This document shows, piece by piece, positions 15,861 through 24,659 of a stretch of DNA of 54,825 nt; position 1 is the first letter of the stretch, and every line of letters starts with the position of its first letter. The position numbers were made by a program, and so were the translations under genes. A model generated the notes under the pieces. The model saw nothing but the letters and a program-made list of their open reading frames with translations. It was not told the DNA's origin and ran no database searches. The DNA comes from Anaerolineae bacterium (lineage in GTDB: Bacteria; Chloroflexota; Anaerolineae; Aggregatilineales; Phototrophicaceae), in assembly GCA_013360465.1 (NCBI GenBank), contig JABWBO010000018.1, positions 1 to 54,825 of the forward strand, read 5' to 3'.

Positions 15861-15913
15861 ATTATAGCCCGCTGCGCAAGCCGGTGCGCGCCGGAGGGGA
15901 CGTGGTGTACAAT
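15861..15913. promoter_or_regulatory. Divergent -10 boxes; leaderless start of the flippase gene
   Basis: Minus strand: TATAAT (15861-15866) facing the membrane protein. Plus strand: TACAAT (15908-15913), 7 nt before the flippase ATG. The stretch AATGCCGCCT before the start codon is the same as that before the ATG at 7869. Confidence 0.55.
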
Positions 15914-15920
15914 GCCGCCT

Positions 15921-17420
15921 ATGACCACTCAACAGCTATCCGCCGCCAACGCCCGCCGCGCCGCCCGCAACGCCGGCGCAATCGCCCTGGCGCGGGTGAT
16001 CAGCAGCGCCGCTCAGTTCGGTTGGCAGATCATCCTGGGGCGTGCCCTCGGCGACGCCATCTACGGTGTATACGGCACGGTCAACGCCCTCTTCGCCGTC
16101 GGCGTGACCATCGCTTCGTTCAGCATCAGCCTGATCGTCATCCGCGAAGTGGCGCGCCAGCCGGAACGCGCCGGGCGCTACTGGAGCGCCGCGCTGTTCA
16201 TCCAGACGGTCGCCAGCCTGATCGCCTACCTGGGCATCAACGCCGCCGCGCTCGGCTACGACGAGGGCATTCGCGCCTATGCCGCCATCGCCGGCTTGAG
16301 CCTGTTCATCGACACCTTTGGCACGCACTGCTACGATCAACTGCTGGCGCAGGAACGCATGGTCACCACCTCGCTGGTCGAGATCGGTCACATCGCTGCC
16401 CGACTCACTCTGGCGGGCGCTGCCCTGGCGCTGGGCGGCGGCTTGCTCGGCGTCTACGCCGCGACGCTGATCACCGGGGTGGGGCGGACGGCGGCGCTGT
16501 GGCATCTCCTGCGGCGGACCGGCGTGCATCCGCAGTTCCCGGCGGATCGCGGCGTGATCGCTGCGCTGCTGCGCGATGCCTTTCCCCTGACGATCTACGC
16601 CTTCATCGGCATGACCTACACCCAGATCGACCGCCTGCTCACGTCCAGTCTGCTCACTGATGCCGACACCGGTCAGCTGACGGCGGCGATGGTCATCGTC
16701 ATGGGCGCGGTCGAGATCCTGAGTACGACGGTGCTGGTCGCGCTGTATCCGATGCTGTCGCGCAGCGCGCAGGGTGACGACGACGGCGCTGGGTTCCGCT
16801 TCATGGTGGACAAGCTGGCGTTTTTCACGCTGCTGATCGTCGTGCCGATGTGGCTGATCTTCGCCTTCTTCGCTCCGACGGTGATCGTCCCGCTGTTCGG
16901 CGAGAAATTTCTGGCGGCTGCCGAGGTGCTGCGCCTGCTGATGGGGTTCGCCGCTGCCACGATGGTCTCGAACGTCTTTGCCCAGGCGATGTTCGCCCAG
17001 AATCGCCAGCGCCGCCTGGTCGTCTTTCGCCTGGTCGGGCTGGCGCTCAAGCTGATCCTCAGCCTGGCGCTGCTGCCGCGCGTCGGCGTCGTCGGGGCTG
17101 CTGCCGCTGCCGCACTTTCGGAGATCGCCGTGCTGGCGCTGCTGACGCGGGATTACAGGGTGGACTGGCGGCGCTGGTCGTCGCGCCTGCTGCGGTTGGG
17201 CACGCTGACGGCGGTCTCGGCGGCGGCGATGGCGATCTTTGGCGGGCTGCATGTCTACGCCGGCATCCTCCTGGGCGGCGCGATCTATGCCGCCGGCGTG
17301 CTGGCGGGGCGGGTGCTGGCGGCGGACGACTGGGATCTGCTCTACCGTCTGGCGGCGGCTATGCCCGGCGGCGCGCGCATCCGACGCTACTGGCGGCGCG
17401 ACACGCCGATCCGCTGGTAA
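15921..17420 (+). CDS. Wzx-type oligosaccharide flippase (MATE/MVF-like)
   Basis: A 499-residue membrane protein with about twelve to fourteen helices in the polysaccharide-transporter fold. The N-terminal stretch NAGAIALARVISSAAQFGWQIILGRALGDAIYGVYG is the usual beginning, and FGEKFLAAAEVLRLLMGFAAATMVSNVFAQ is the family's central motif. Such proteins flip lipid-linked oligosaccharides or related lipids across the membrane. With a GT39-like protein in the window it may serve surface glycosylation, though not as neighbours. The ATG at 15921 is chosen over an upstream in-frame start at 15846 because the TACAAT box lies between them. Confidence 0.85.
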   Translation: MTTQQLSAANARRAARNAGAIALARVISSAAQFGWQIILGRALGDAIYGVYGTVNALFAVGVTIASFSISLIVIREVARQPERAGRYWSAALFIQTVASLIAYLGINAAALGYDEGIRAYAAIAGLSLFIDTFGTHCYDQLLAQERMVTTSLVEIGHIAARLTLAGAALALGGGLLGVYAATLITGVGRTAALWHLLRRTGVHPQFPADRGVIAALLRDAFPLTIYAFIGMTYTQIDRLLTSSLLTDADTGQLTAAMVIVMGAVEILSTTVLVALYPMLSRSAQGDDDGAGFRFMVDKLAFFTLLIVVPMWLIFAFFAPTVIVPLFGEKFLAAAEVLRLLMGFAAATMVSNVFAQAMFAQNRQRRLVVFRLVGLALKLILSLALLPRVGVVGAAAAAALSEIAVLALLTRDYRVDWRRWSSRLLRLGTLTAVSAAAMAIFGGLHVYAGILLGGAIYAAGVLAGRVLAADDWDLLYRLAAAMPGGARIRRYWRRDTPIRW

Positions 17421-17441
17421 GAGGGCAGGTCGCCTGGCGCT

Positions 17442-18782
17442 TCACGGGGATGCCGTCTGTATGATGACGGCGTCGTGATCGGGCAGGCGGTCCTCGGCAT
17501 CCCGCACGACCGGCGTAAGATAACCGATGACGCCGACCAGCATTCCGCCGATGCCGGCAAAGACCAGGATCAGCGCCATACCCGCCCCCGGTCCCGTGCC
17601 GACCAGAGGACCGAACACTCCCGTCAGCGCGCCGCCTTCGCGCATCGCCGGCTCCATCATGCCGTCTGCCAGCGGACCCGCGATGAGCGCGGCGATCCAG
17701 TTGCCGCTCCAGGCGATCATGCGCCGGATCGCGAAGACCTTGCCCTGAACGTCTGGCGGGACCTTCGCCTGCCAGATCGCTTGGTTCGATCCGTTCACCG
17801 CCGCAACGATGATGGAGGAGAAAAACCCGGCGACCGCCCAGACCGGCAGCGTTCGACCCAGCCCGACCAGCAGCATGCCGCACAGACTGCTGAAGAACCA
17901 GCCGCCGAGGACGCCGTGTACGCGCCGTTTTGGTCCGCCCCAGGCGCTCAGGAACAGCCCGCCGACCAGCCCGCCGATCCCCAGCGCCGACAGGGCGACG
18001 CCGAGCACGCCTTCGTCATTGCCGGTCCGCGCCAGGATCATCGGCGCTTGCAGCGTGAACGCCATCGTCGCCATCAGGTTGCCGAATAGAAAGACCATCT
18101 GCAAGCCCAGCAGGCTGCGCCGCGCCAGGATGTAGCGAAAACCGAAAGCCATTTCTGACAACATACCGCCGCTGTTGGCTGCGGCTCCTGCGGCGCTGCG
18201 CTCGGTGCGCGGTACGGCGATGAACAGCAGCGTCCCGATTGCCGCGACGAATGAGATGATGTCCAGCGCCATGACGCCCTGGATGCCAATCAGGGCGATC
18301 AACCCGGCTGCCAGCGCCGGCGCGAGGATGCCAGAGGCGCTCTCCGCCAGCCCGTGCAGCGCGTTGGCGCGGGTGTACTGGTCCTTCGGGACCATGACGG
18401 CGATGGCGGCGGAATAGGCGGGCCACTGGAACAGCCCGAAGACGCTGGCGACGAACGCCCCGGCGTAGAGATGCCAGACCTGAAGCTGGTCGGCGCTCAG
18501 CAGCAGGAAGTAGAGGATGGTCACCGCGCCCGCGCCGAGATCGCTGAGCATCATGGTCAGCCTGCGATCCCAGCGGTCTACCAGCGCTCCGATCAGCGGG
18601 CTGAACAGGATCGGCAGGGCATTAGCGACGGCGATCCAGGTGAACGGTGTGGCTTCGCCGGTCTTTTGCCAAATCCAGATGCCCAGTGCAAACTGCGTCA
18701 TGATGCTGCCGGTCAGCGAGATGAACTGACCGACGGCGACGATCAGAAATGCGCGCATCCCTGTCAGATGTCTGGTCGGCAT
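17442..18782 (-). CDS. MFS transporter (EntS/MFS_3-like exporter)
   Basis: A 446-residue major facilitator with twelve predicted helices. The loop after helix 2 has LVDRWDRRLTMMLSD, matching the D-R-x-x-R-R signature between helices 2 and 3, and the ATG start is preceded by AAGGAAG. This subfamily usually exports siderophores, macrolides or other small molecules by proton antiport. Substrate unknown. It converges with the flippase gene (21 nt between stops) and is divergent from the FHA gene; the roughly 200-nt gap holds a clear promoter for the latter. Confidence 0.85.
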   Translation of the reverse strand: MPTRHLTGMRAFLIVAVGQFISLTGSIMTQFALGIWIWQKTGEATPFTWIAVANALPILFSPLIGALVDRWDRRLTMMLSDLGAGAVTILYFLLLSADQLQVWHLYAGAFVASVFGLFQWPAYSAAIAVMVPKDQYTRANALHGLAESASGILAPALAAGLIALIGIQGVMALDIISFVAAIGTLLFIAVPRTERSAAGAAANSGGMLSEMAFGFRYILARRSLLGLQMVFLFGNLMATMAFTLQAPMILARTGNDEGVLGVALSALGIGGLVGGLFLSAWGGPKRRVHGVLGGWFFSSLCGMLLVGLGRTLPVWAVAGFFSSIIVAAVNGSNQAIWQAKVPPDVQGKVFAIRRMIAWSGNWIAALIAGPLADGMMEPAMREGGALTGVFGPLVGTGPGAGMALILVFAGIGGMLVGVIGYLTPVVRDAEDRLPDHDAVIIQTASP

Positions 18783-18918
18783 GCGGTCTTCCTTTTCTGG
18801 TGTAGGCTTTCTCGCTGTGGCGGAGTAGAACGAATGGTCATTCTAGCCACCTTGCCTTCATCAGTCAACATTCCGCCAGCCCTTCATCCGACGTTTTCCC
18901 GGTCATTTCCCGCCTCCT

Positions 18919-18948
18919 TTGCGTGAATCGCAGGCAACCCGTTACAAT
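18919..18948 (+). promoter_or_regulatory. Promoter of the FHA-hydrolase-pcm operon
   Basis: TTGCGT (18919-18924), 18-nt spacer, TACAAT (18943-18948), followed by a leader of about 40 nt with AAGGAG before the ATG at 18995. The rest of the 18783-18994 gap shows no other site I can name. Confidence 0.6.
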
Positions 18949-18994
18949 GGACACCGGATAAAGCGCCGGATAGCGCAGGCAAGGAGAGACCGTT

Positions 18995-21007
18995 ATGACC
19001 TACGGGCGGCTCGATGTCTTTTTGCCCGACGGTCAATTCAAGACCTTCACCTTGAGCGACGAAAGCGTCTCTATCGGGCGATCTTCAGGCAGTACGATCG
19101 CCCTCGATACCGAGGCGCTCTCTCGTTATCATGCCAGCGTTACCTATCAGAACGGCGAGGTCTTCCTGACCGATCTGGATTCGGTCAACGGCACTTTCGT
19201 CGATGGTGTCCGTCTGGAAGCTAATCAGCCGCATGTCCTGTACGGCGGCGAAGAGATCACCATCGGCGACCTGCGCATGATCTTCCAGAGCCTCGATGAT
19301 TCCCCGACCCGTCCGATCCTGGTGTTGGAAGATGCCACCCGCCGGCTAGAGAGGGCGGAGCTGCCGTTTTATGTCGAGATCGAACAGCCGGAACACGCCA
19401 TCCCGCCCGGCGCGCACATCTCCTCGACCGTCACGATCACCAATACCGGCGGGGAACCACGCCGCTTCCGTGTCGAGGTGAGCGGGCTGCCGGAAGGCTG
19501 GGCGCGGCTGGACCGGCGCGAGATCGACATCCCGCCCGGCGACTCCGGCTCGGTGGTGGTGAACTTCAAACCGCGCCGGCGCAGCGCCAGCACCCCCGGC
19601 GATTACTCGGTGACGCTGACCATCAGCGAGACGATGAATCCCGACATGCGCCTTTCGGGCGTCGTCATCCTGCGCGTGCTGGCATTCGGTGGATTCGGCA
19701 TGGCGCTGGATTCGGACGCGGCGCGTGCCGGGACTCCGCTGCGCCTGCATCTTCAGAATCAGGGGAGCGCGCCGCTGGCGCTGCGCCTGATCGTGAGGGA
19801 CATCGGCGAGACGCTGCGCCTGCGCATCGAGCCGGCGCAGGTGACTCTGCCGCCGGGCGGGCGCGCCACCGCGCAGATCGCGGCACGTCCCCGGCGCACC
19901 AAGCTGTTCGGCGACGCGCAGCAGCATACCTTCGACGTGATCGCCCGTTCCGGCGATGCGGCGGCGTTCATGGTTCCGCTGCGCGCCACCCTGGAAGAAC
20001 ATCCTCCGCTGCCCGGCTGGGCGGCGTTCGTCTTGGGCGGGCTGGGGATCGCCATCGCGGCGCTGATGCTGGTGGGGTTGGTCCTGCTCCTTCAACCGCC
20101 GCCGACACAGCCGGTCATCGACAGCTTCATCCTGCTTTCGGATCACGTCGCCCAGGATGAGCCGCTGCGCATGCAGTGGGAGACGACCGCTGCCACGTCG
20201 ATCCGCTTTCTGGTCGATGATCTGGAGATTCGGCGCACCGGCGTGATGGATGGCGAGGGATTCCTTGACACGCGCGGACTTTCCGGGGATCATGTCGCCT
20301 CGCTGGTGGCGTCGCAGGGCAGCGCCGAGGCGCGGATGGATCTGCCATTTCGCGTCTACATCCCGCTGGAAGTGGAATCCTTCGACTATTCGCCGCGTCC
20401 GGTCGTACTCTACGTCGCGCAAAGCCTGACCCTGGAATGGAACGTGAGCGGAGCAGCAGTCACCCGTATCACCGGGCTGGAGAACTTCACTATCGCGCAG
20501 ACGGATACCAGTTTCGGACCCGGAGGCTCCCTCACTATCAGCGGTATCCCGACCGCGCCGCTGACGGCGGTACTTTACGCCGAAGGCGATCAGTCGCAGT
20601 TGGAGACGCGCCTGCCCCTGGAAGTGATCGCACCGCAGTGCAGCCCGATGGACGCCGACGTTCCGCTGCGGGCGCTTCCGGTAGAGACCGGGCAGGTCGT
20701 CGGGACGATCCCGCGCGGGACGACCGTCGTCGTCGATGCGCAGGATGCCCTGGGACGCTGGCTGCGGGTTCAGCTCAGCGGTGGGGCGCATGGCTGGGGG
20801 CTGCGTTCAGCGCTGACCTGCGCCGAGACGTTCTCGCCCGATGATCTGGTCAAGGAACTGGTCAATCTGCCGCCGACTCCCGGTCCCGGCGGGACCATCA
20901 CACCCCCGCCGATCATCCTCGGCACGGAAAGCGCGGCAGCGCAGCTGTCGCCCCTGTCTGCTGAATCCGCTGCGCCTGCTCCGGCGACTCCTACGCCTGC
21001 GGGGTGA
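18995..21007 (+). CDS. FHA - Ig-like - transmembrane - SH3 domain protein
   Basis: A 670-residue signalling or scaffold protein. Residues about 20-100 form an FHA phosphothreonine-binding domain (SIGRSSGSTIALD, SRYHASVTYQ, DLDSVNGTFVDG). Residues about 125-340 hold Ig-like COG1470-type repeats (IPPGAHISSTVTITNTGGEP). One transmembrane helix follows (WAAFVLGGLGIAIAALMLVG, about 345-365), then further beta-rich domains, a bacterial SH3-like domain (about 545-610; VPLRALPVETGQVVGTIPRG) and a Pro/Thr-rich tail. No signal peptide is present, so FHA and the Ig-like domains should be cytosolic and the SH3 side outside. The stop overlaps the next gene's region by a few bases, so this heads a three-gene operon. 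No Ser/Thr kinase is in the window. Confidence 0.85.
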   Translation: MTYGRLDVFLPDGQFKTFTLSDESVSIGRSSGSTIALDTEALSRYHASVTYQNGEVFLTDLDSVNGTFVDGVRLEANQPHVLYGGEEITIGDLRMIFQSLDDSPTRPILVLEDATRRLERAELPFYVEIEQPEHAIPPGAHISSTVTITNTGGEPRRFRVEVSGLPEGWARLDRREIDIPPGDSGSVVVNFKPRRRSASTPGDYSVTLTISETMNPDMRLSGVVILRVLAFGGFGMALDSDAARAGTPLRLHLQNQGSAPLALRLIVRDIGETLRLRIEPAQVTLPPGGRATAQIAARPRRTKLFGDAQQHTFDVIARSGDAAAFMVPLRATLEEHPPLPGWAAFVLGGLGIAIAALMLVGLVLLLQPPPTQPVIDSFILLSDHVAQDEPLRMQWETTAATSIRFLVDDLEIRRTGVMDGEGFLDTRGLSGDHVASLVASQGSAEARMDLPFRVYIPLEVESFDYSPRPVVLYVAQSLTLEWNVSGAAVTRITGLENFTIAQTDTSFGPGGSLTISGIPTAPLTAVLYAEGDQSQLETRLPLEVIAPQCSPMDADVPLRALPVETGQVVGTIPRGTTVVVDAQDALGRWLRVQLSGGAHGWGLRSALTCAETFSPDDLVKELVNLPPTPGPGGTITPPPIILGTESAAAQLSPLSAESAAPAPATPTPAG

Positions 21008-21009
21008 TC

Positions 21010-21858
21010 ATGACCACGATGGAGCAGCTTGCGCGGTGGTACAGCTCCGGCGAGACGATCAGCGCCGCCGGATGGCGCATCTTCGCGCGCGTCGAAGGGC
21101 AGGGCGACCCCCTGCTGATGCTGCACGGCTTTCCGACCGCCGGTTTCGACTACGCCCGGCTGATCCCGCTGCTGCGCGACCGCTTCCGCTGTATCACCTT
21201 CGATTTCCTGGGCTTCGGCTTTTCACAGAAACCCCGCCCACATGCCTATTCCCTGTTCGAACAGGCGGACATCGCTGAAGCGGCTGCCGCCCACTTCGGG
21301 CTGACGAAGCTGACGCTGCTCACCCACGATATGGGCAACAGCGTTACGCTTGAACTGTTGAAGCGCGGTCGTCTGGATGTTCGCCGGGTGGTCATGCTCA
21401 ACGGCAGCGTGCTGCTGCGCCACTACCGCCCGGTGCTGCTTCAGCGGCTGCTGCTGCACCCGGTGGTCGGTCCGGCGCTGACGGCGCTGCGGCTGGTCGG
21501 GCGTGCCGGGTTCGGCAGGCAGTTCGCCGGCGTATTCGCTCAGCCGCCGCCCGCCGATGAGATCGACGCCTTCTGGGCGCTGGTCGCTCATCACGACGGC
21601 GCGCGCATCTATGATCGGCTGATCCAGTATCTCAACGAGCGCAAGGTACACGAACTGGCATGGCTGGAGGCGCTGGAACGGCATCGTGCGCCGCTGACGG
21701 TCGTCTGGGGGCAGCGCGATCCGGTGAGCGTGCCGCAGATCGCCCAGGCGGTGCTGGAACGCAGACCCGACGCGCGTTACGTCCCGCTGGCGGAGGTCGG
21801 CCACTATCCGCAGTGGGAAGCGCCGGAAGCGGTAGCGAAAGCGGTGAACGAAAGCTAA
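21010..21858 (+). CDS. Alpha/beta hydrolase with Asp nucleophile (epoxide hydrolase/haloalkane dehalogenase-like)
   Basis: A 282-residue alpha/beta hydrolase. The HG oxyanion motif is LMLHGFPTAGFD. The nucleophile elbow is THDMGNSV with Asp (D107) where esterases have Ser, the acid is in VWGQRDPVSVP, and the catalytic His is in EVGHYPQWEAP. An Asp nucleophile is characteristic of epoxide hydrolases and haloalkane dehalogenases, so hydrolysis of an epoxide or C-halogen bond is suggested, with substrate unknown. ATG 21010 follows the FHA stop by 2 nt; a GTG at 21004 overlapping that stop is an alternative. Six nt separate it from the next gene. Confidence 0.82.
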   Translation: MTTMEQLARWYSSGETISAAGWRIFARVEGQGDPLLMLHGFPTAGFDYARLIPLLRDRFRCITFDFLGFGFSQKPRPHAYSLFEQADIAEAAAAHFGLTKLTLLTHDMGNSVTLELLKRGRLDVRRVVMLNGSVLLRHYRPVLLQRLLLHPVVGPALTALRLVGRAGFGRQFAGVFAQPPPADEIDAFWALVAHHDGARIYDRLIQYLNERKVHELAWLEALERHRAPLTVVWGQRDPVSVPQIAQAVLERRPDARYVPLAEVGHYPQWEAPEAVAKAVNES

Positions 21859-21864
21859 TCGATC

Positions 21865-22542
21865 ATGTCCGCAGAAGATCCTTTTGCCGCAGAACGCGCC
21901 CGGATGATCCGCGAACAGCTTCAGAGCCGAGGAATCACCGACGCCCGTGTGCTGGAGGCGATGGGGCGCATCCCCCGCCATCTCTTCGTCGCGGAAGACC
22001 AGCAGATCGAAGCCTACAGCGACCACGCGCTGCCCATCGACGATGGACAGACCATCTCTCAGCCGTACATCGTTGGCTTGATGTCGCAGGCGCTGCGGTT
22101 GAGCGGCAGCGAGCGCGTCCTGGAGGTGGGTTCGGGGTCGGGCTATCAGACGGCGATCCTCTGCCTGCTGGCGCGGGAGGTCTACAGCATCGAGCAGTCG
22201 CGCCTGCTGGCAGAAAAGACGGTCGGGCGGCTGGCGCAGCTGGGGCTGAAGAATGCCCGTGTGTTCGTCGGCGATGGCGGTTATGGGCTGGTGGAATTTG
22301 CCCCCTACGACGCCATCCTGTGCGCTGCCGCGCCGCCCTCCGTGCCGGACCCGCTGCGTCAGCAGTTGACGCCGCAGGGGGGCAGGCTGGTCCTGCCGGT
22401 CGGCGGTGCGCAGCGCCAATTCCTGCTGCTGATCGAACGCACAGGCGAGCAGTTTCGCGCTCGGCGGCTGAGCGCGGTGCGCTTCGTGCCGCTGGTCGGG
22501 CGCTATGGCGAACACTCAGACGCGGGGGATCGAACGCCCTGA
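21865..22542 (+). CDS. pcm: Protein-L-isoaspartate O-methyltransferase
   Basis: Repairs isoaspartyl residues in aged proteins by SAM-dependent methylation in the cytosol. The 225-residue chain begins with the usual RARMIREQLQSRGITDARVLEAM and IPRHLFVAED, then DGQTISQPYIVGLM, the SAM-binding VLEVGSGSGYQTAIL, and the later Asp motif YDAILCAAAP plus GGRLVLPVG. All catalytic and cofactor motifs are intact and length is normal. It is the third gene of the FHA operon, which is an unusual setting, and I see no reason why. About 100 nt of nondescript sequence follow before the next gene, which is convergent. Confidence 0.93.
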   Translation: MSAEDPFAAERARMIREQLQSRGITDARVLEAMGRIPRHLFVAEDQQIEAYSDHALPIDDGQTISQPYIVGLMSQALRLSGSERVLEVGSGSGYQTAILCLLAREVYSIEQSRLLAEKTVGRLAQLGLKNARVFVGDGGYGLVEFAPYDAILCAAAPPSVPDPLRQQLTPQGGRLVLPVGGAQRQFLLLIERTGEQFRARRLSAVRFVPLVGRYGEHSDAGDRTP

Positions 22543-22645
22543 GAGCAGGACCCGCGCCTTGATGATGGTCTAACCGACGACTCGCCCCACCATTGATGAC
22601 GCCGTAGTCCCGATCCGCCCGGTGGCGCTCGTGCAGAACGTCACT

Positions 22646-23530
22646 TCAGGATTTTGTCCCGCCGCCGTTCATTCGGACGCGATAGTCGCGGATGAAACCG
22701 CCGTCATTAGTGGCGATCAGCACCCCGCTGAGTTTTTCGACTGAGAGTTCGCCAAAATGCTTGATGATGCGGGTGATCTGGTCGCGGATGACCAGCATGA
22801 TATCGTCCCATTTCACGCCGAGTGGGAGCAGCGGTTCGCGCAGGGGACGCCAGGTCTCCAGATAGCGCAGCGCCGGCACGGGGTCCGGGAAGACCAGCGT
22901 TCCGGGAAGGTCGTGGCGGACGACGGCGTAGAAGTGCTGTGCCATCTGCTGTGCGCCGTTTTCCAGCGAGAAGGAGATGTGCGGCGGCAGGAGCGGCGTC
23001 ATCGACGTGCCGGGCTTGCTCATGAGCAGGATGCCGCGCCGCATCAGTTCGACGAACTGGGGCATGGAGCTGGCGCTGTTCGTCGCCGCGACGACGATCC
23101 CGCCCGGCTTGAGGATGCGCCGCATCTCGCTGAGCGCCAGGTAGATATCGGGGATGTGGTAGAGCATGTGGTTCGCCATCACCACATCGAAACTGCCCGA
23201 TGGAAAGGGCAGCGCGGTCGCCGCCCCGACAATGCGCTGCTCGGCAGGATGGCTGCTCAGCATCGGCGGTGCGTTATCCAGCGCCGTGTAAGCGATATCC
23301 GGGAAGCGCGCTCGCAGGCTGGCGTAGTAGCGTCCGGTTCCCGCGCCGATGTCCAGGATATGCTCGTCGCCGCGCAGGTCGCAGCGGTCCAGGACCCAAC
23401 CAGGGAAATCGATGTGCGGGAACGTGTACTGATCATGCGTCTCCTGCATGATTTGCAGGTAGGCAGGATCGGCGAACTGCCGCTGAACCGCCTCGGAGTC
23501 AGCCCCCATGAAGATCGGCAAATCGTCCAT
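22646..23530 (-). CDS. Class I SAM-dependent methyltransferase
   Basis: A 294-residue methyltransferase. The SAM-binding motif I is ILDIGAGTGRYYASL, followed by a second motif with Asp (YTALDNAPPMLSSH), FDVVMANHMLYHIPD and LKPGGIVVAATN. The fold and length fit the UbiE/MenG-like and general methyltransferase_11/25 groups, but the substrate cannot be named. C-terminal residues (about 190-294) are family-specific. ATG 23530 has a weak ribosome site; a TATAAT box with a palindrome lies about 40 nt upstream. Convergent with pcm. Confidence 0.85.
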   Translation of the reverse strand: MDDLPIFMGADSEAVQRQFADPAYLQIMQETHDQYTFPHIDFPGWVLDRCDLRGDEHILDIGAGTGRYYASLRARFPDIAYTALDNAPPMLSSHPAEQRIVGAATALPFPSGSFDVVMANHMLYHIPDIYLALSEMRRILKPGGIVVAATNSASSMPQFVELMRRGILLMSKPGTSMTPLLPPHISFSLENGAQQMAQHFYAVVRHDLPGTLVFPDPVPALRYLETWRPLREPLLPLGVKWDDIMLVIRDQITRIIKHFGELSVEKLSGVLIATNDGGFIRDYRVRMNGGGTKS

Positions 23531-23560
23531 CCCGTTTGATCCGTGTCATGTGCAGGAACA

Positions 23561-23575
23561 GCGCTATTATAGCGC
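23561..23575 (-). promoter_or_regulatory. -10 box of the methyltransferase gene inside a small palindrome
   Basis: TATAAT (minus strand, 23566-23571) is embedded in GCGCTA-TTA-TAGCGC (23561-23575), a perfect inverted repeat. It may be an operator or coincidence; no good -35 is seen. Confidence 0.45.
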
Positions 23576-23700
23576 AGATTCGCAAGGTGTTTCGTATCTG
23601 TTCGCGGTGTGGGTGAAGACGGGAAACAGAGACGGCGGGCGCGCTTCGCCAGCCGCACCCGCCGCCTCCTTCTCGCTTCGCTTGACTGTGAAGAAGAAAC

Positions 23701-23832
23701 CTAGAGTATGTCTGCAAACGGCTCACCTCACCCCGTTTCGCTGCGCTCAACCGCCCCTCTCCGATTGGAGAGGGGCAGGGGGTGAGGTTGGGATGAGGTT
23801 GTGTGAAAACCGGGTTTGCAGACAGAGCCTAG
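23701..23832 (-). mobile_element. Miniature inverted-repeat element (copy 2, inverse orientation)
   Basis: A 132-bp non-coding element bordered by CTAG at both ends, with 19-bp terminal inverted repeats (23701-23719 and 23814-23832, 16 of 19 matching) ending in TGTCTGCAAAC. Inside are a CCCCTCTCC/GGAGAGGGG hairpin (23754-23775) and CCTCACCCC/GGGGTGAGG arms. The reverse complement matches the copy at 9.2 kb nearly throughout. Its right-hand CTAG supplies the stop codon of the secreted-protein gene next door. No target duplication is visible here. Confidence 0.75.
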
Positions 23833-24449
23833 TTGACGACGTTCTCCGCTGGGACGAAGATGTTGGTCGCCTGACAGGCGATCCACACCTCGACGAAGCC
23901 ATCTTCAGCCGTGCCGGTATACCAGGTCTCGCCCGCCGGCAGGTTAAAGCCGGTGTAGGCGTCCAGGCTTGCCTTGAAGAAGGTCAGCGCGCCGGCAGGG
24001 ATGGAGCGGACCACAAAGCCCGACGGCGTGGGGTTCGGGCAGTCGGCGGAGGCTGCTACAGGATCCGTCCACTCGCTGCCGTTGCAGTCGCCGAAGTCAG
24101 GGTTATAGGGGTCTTCGTCGTCATAATAGGTGCCGCCGCTGGCGGCTGAGTAGATGTAGACGCCGATACCGGCTGAGTCCTGGGCGACTGGACCGATGGC
24201 CATGGTGTAGGCAACCGTCGCGCCTGCGGCAGTCGCCCCGCCGACCGCGTATTCCAGGACGCCATCATCCCAGATCTGCACGTAGTAGTCGCCGGCATCC
24301 TGAACGGTGAAGGTGACCGTCAGGGTGCAGTCAGCAGTGTTTACGACGAGGCTGTCGATGGTCGCGCCCTGTGCCGCCATCGATGGCAGTGCCGCGACGA
24401 ACAAACCGATAATCAGTGCGAGCATGACGCCCAAACGCAGGAAACGCAT
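23829..24449 (-). CDS. Small secreted protein of unknown function
   Basis: A 206-residue protein with a clear signal peptide (MRFLRLGVMLALIIGLFVAALPSMAAQG, cleavage likely after AAQ or nearby). The mature part is Asp/Thr-rich with a beta-sandwich look (DCTLTVTFTVQDAGDYYVQIWDDG) and a few Cys; the C-terminal part (GFVVRSIPAGALTFFKASLDAYTGF) is also beta-rich. I recognise no family. The ATG at 24449 has GGGAGG upstream. The stop codon TAG is in the terminal CTAG of the adjacent mobile element, so the natural C-terminus could have been altered by its insertion. Confidence 0.75.
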   Translation of the reverse strand: MRFLRLGVMLALIIGLFVAALPSMAAQGATIDSLVVNTADCTLTVTFTVQDAGDYYVQIWDDGVLEYAVGGATAAGATVAYTMAIGPVAQDSAGIGVYIYSAASGGTYYDDEDPYNPDFGDCNGSEWTDPVAASADCPNPTPSGFVVRSIPAGALTFFKASLDAYTGFNLPAGETWYTGTAEDGFVEVWIACQATNIFVPAENVVN

Positions 24450-24500
24450 ATCGCCTCCCAAAACAGGTACACTGGGTAGCTCAGTTGACCCACGTTCCTC

Positions 24501-24530
24501 ATTATAAGCCAGAAACCCCTCGGGTCGCAA
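24501..24530 (-). promoter_or_regulatory. Promoter of the small secreted protein
   Basis: Minus strand TTGCGA (24525-24530), 18-nt spacer, TATAAT (24501-24506), about 50 nt before the ATG. Confidence 0.55.
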
Positions 24531-24641
24531 TCGAGTCTGTAATTAACGAGCGGTGTTATGCGCGTATAGATCGCGCTGGTTCCTCGGCGAAGGCTTGTGC
24601 GCTATGAACAAGAGGATTGTGACGGAGATCGCCATGAAGTC

Positions 24642-24647
24642 TATAAT
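24642..24647 (+). promoter_or_regulatory. -10 box before the 907-residue protein
   Basis: TATAAT 12 nt before the ATG at 24660, with TTGTGA (24617-24622) as a poorly spaced -35. The leader would be very short, or translation may use the ATG at 24687, which follows GGGGAA. Confidence 0.45.
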
Positions 24648-24659
24648 CGGGTCTTTCGG

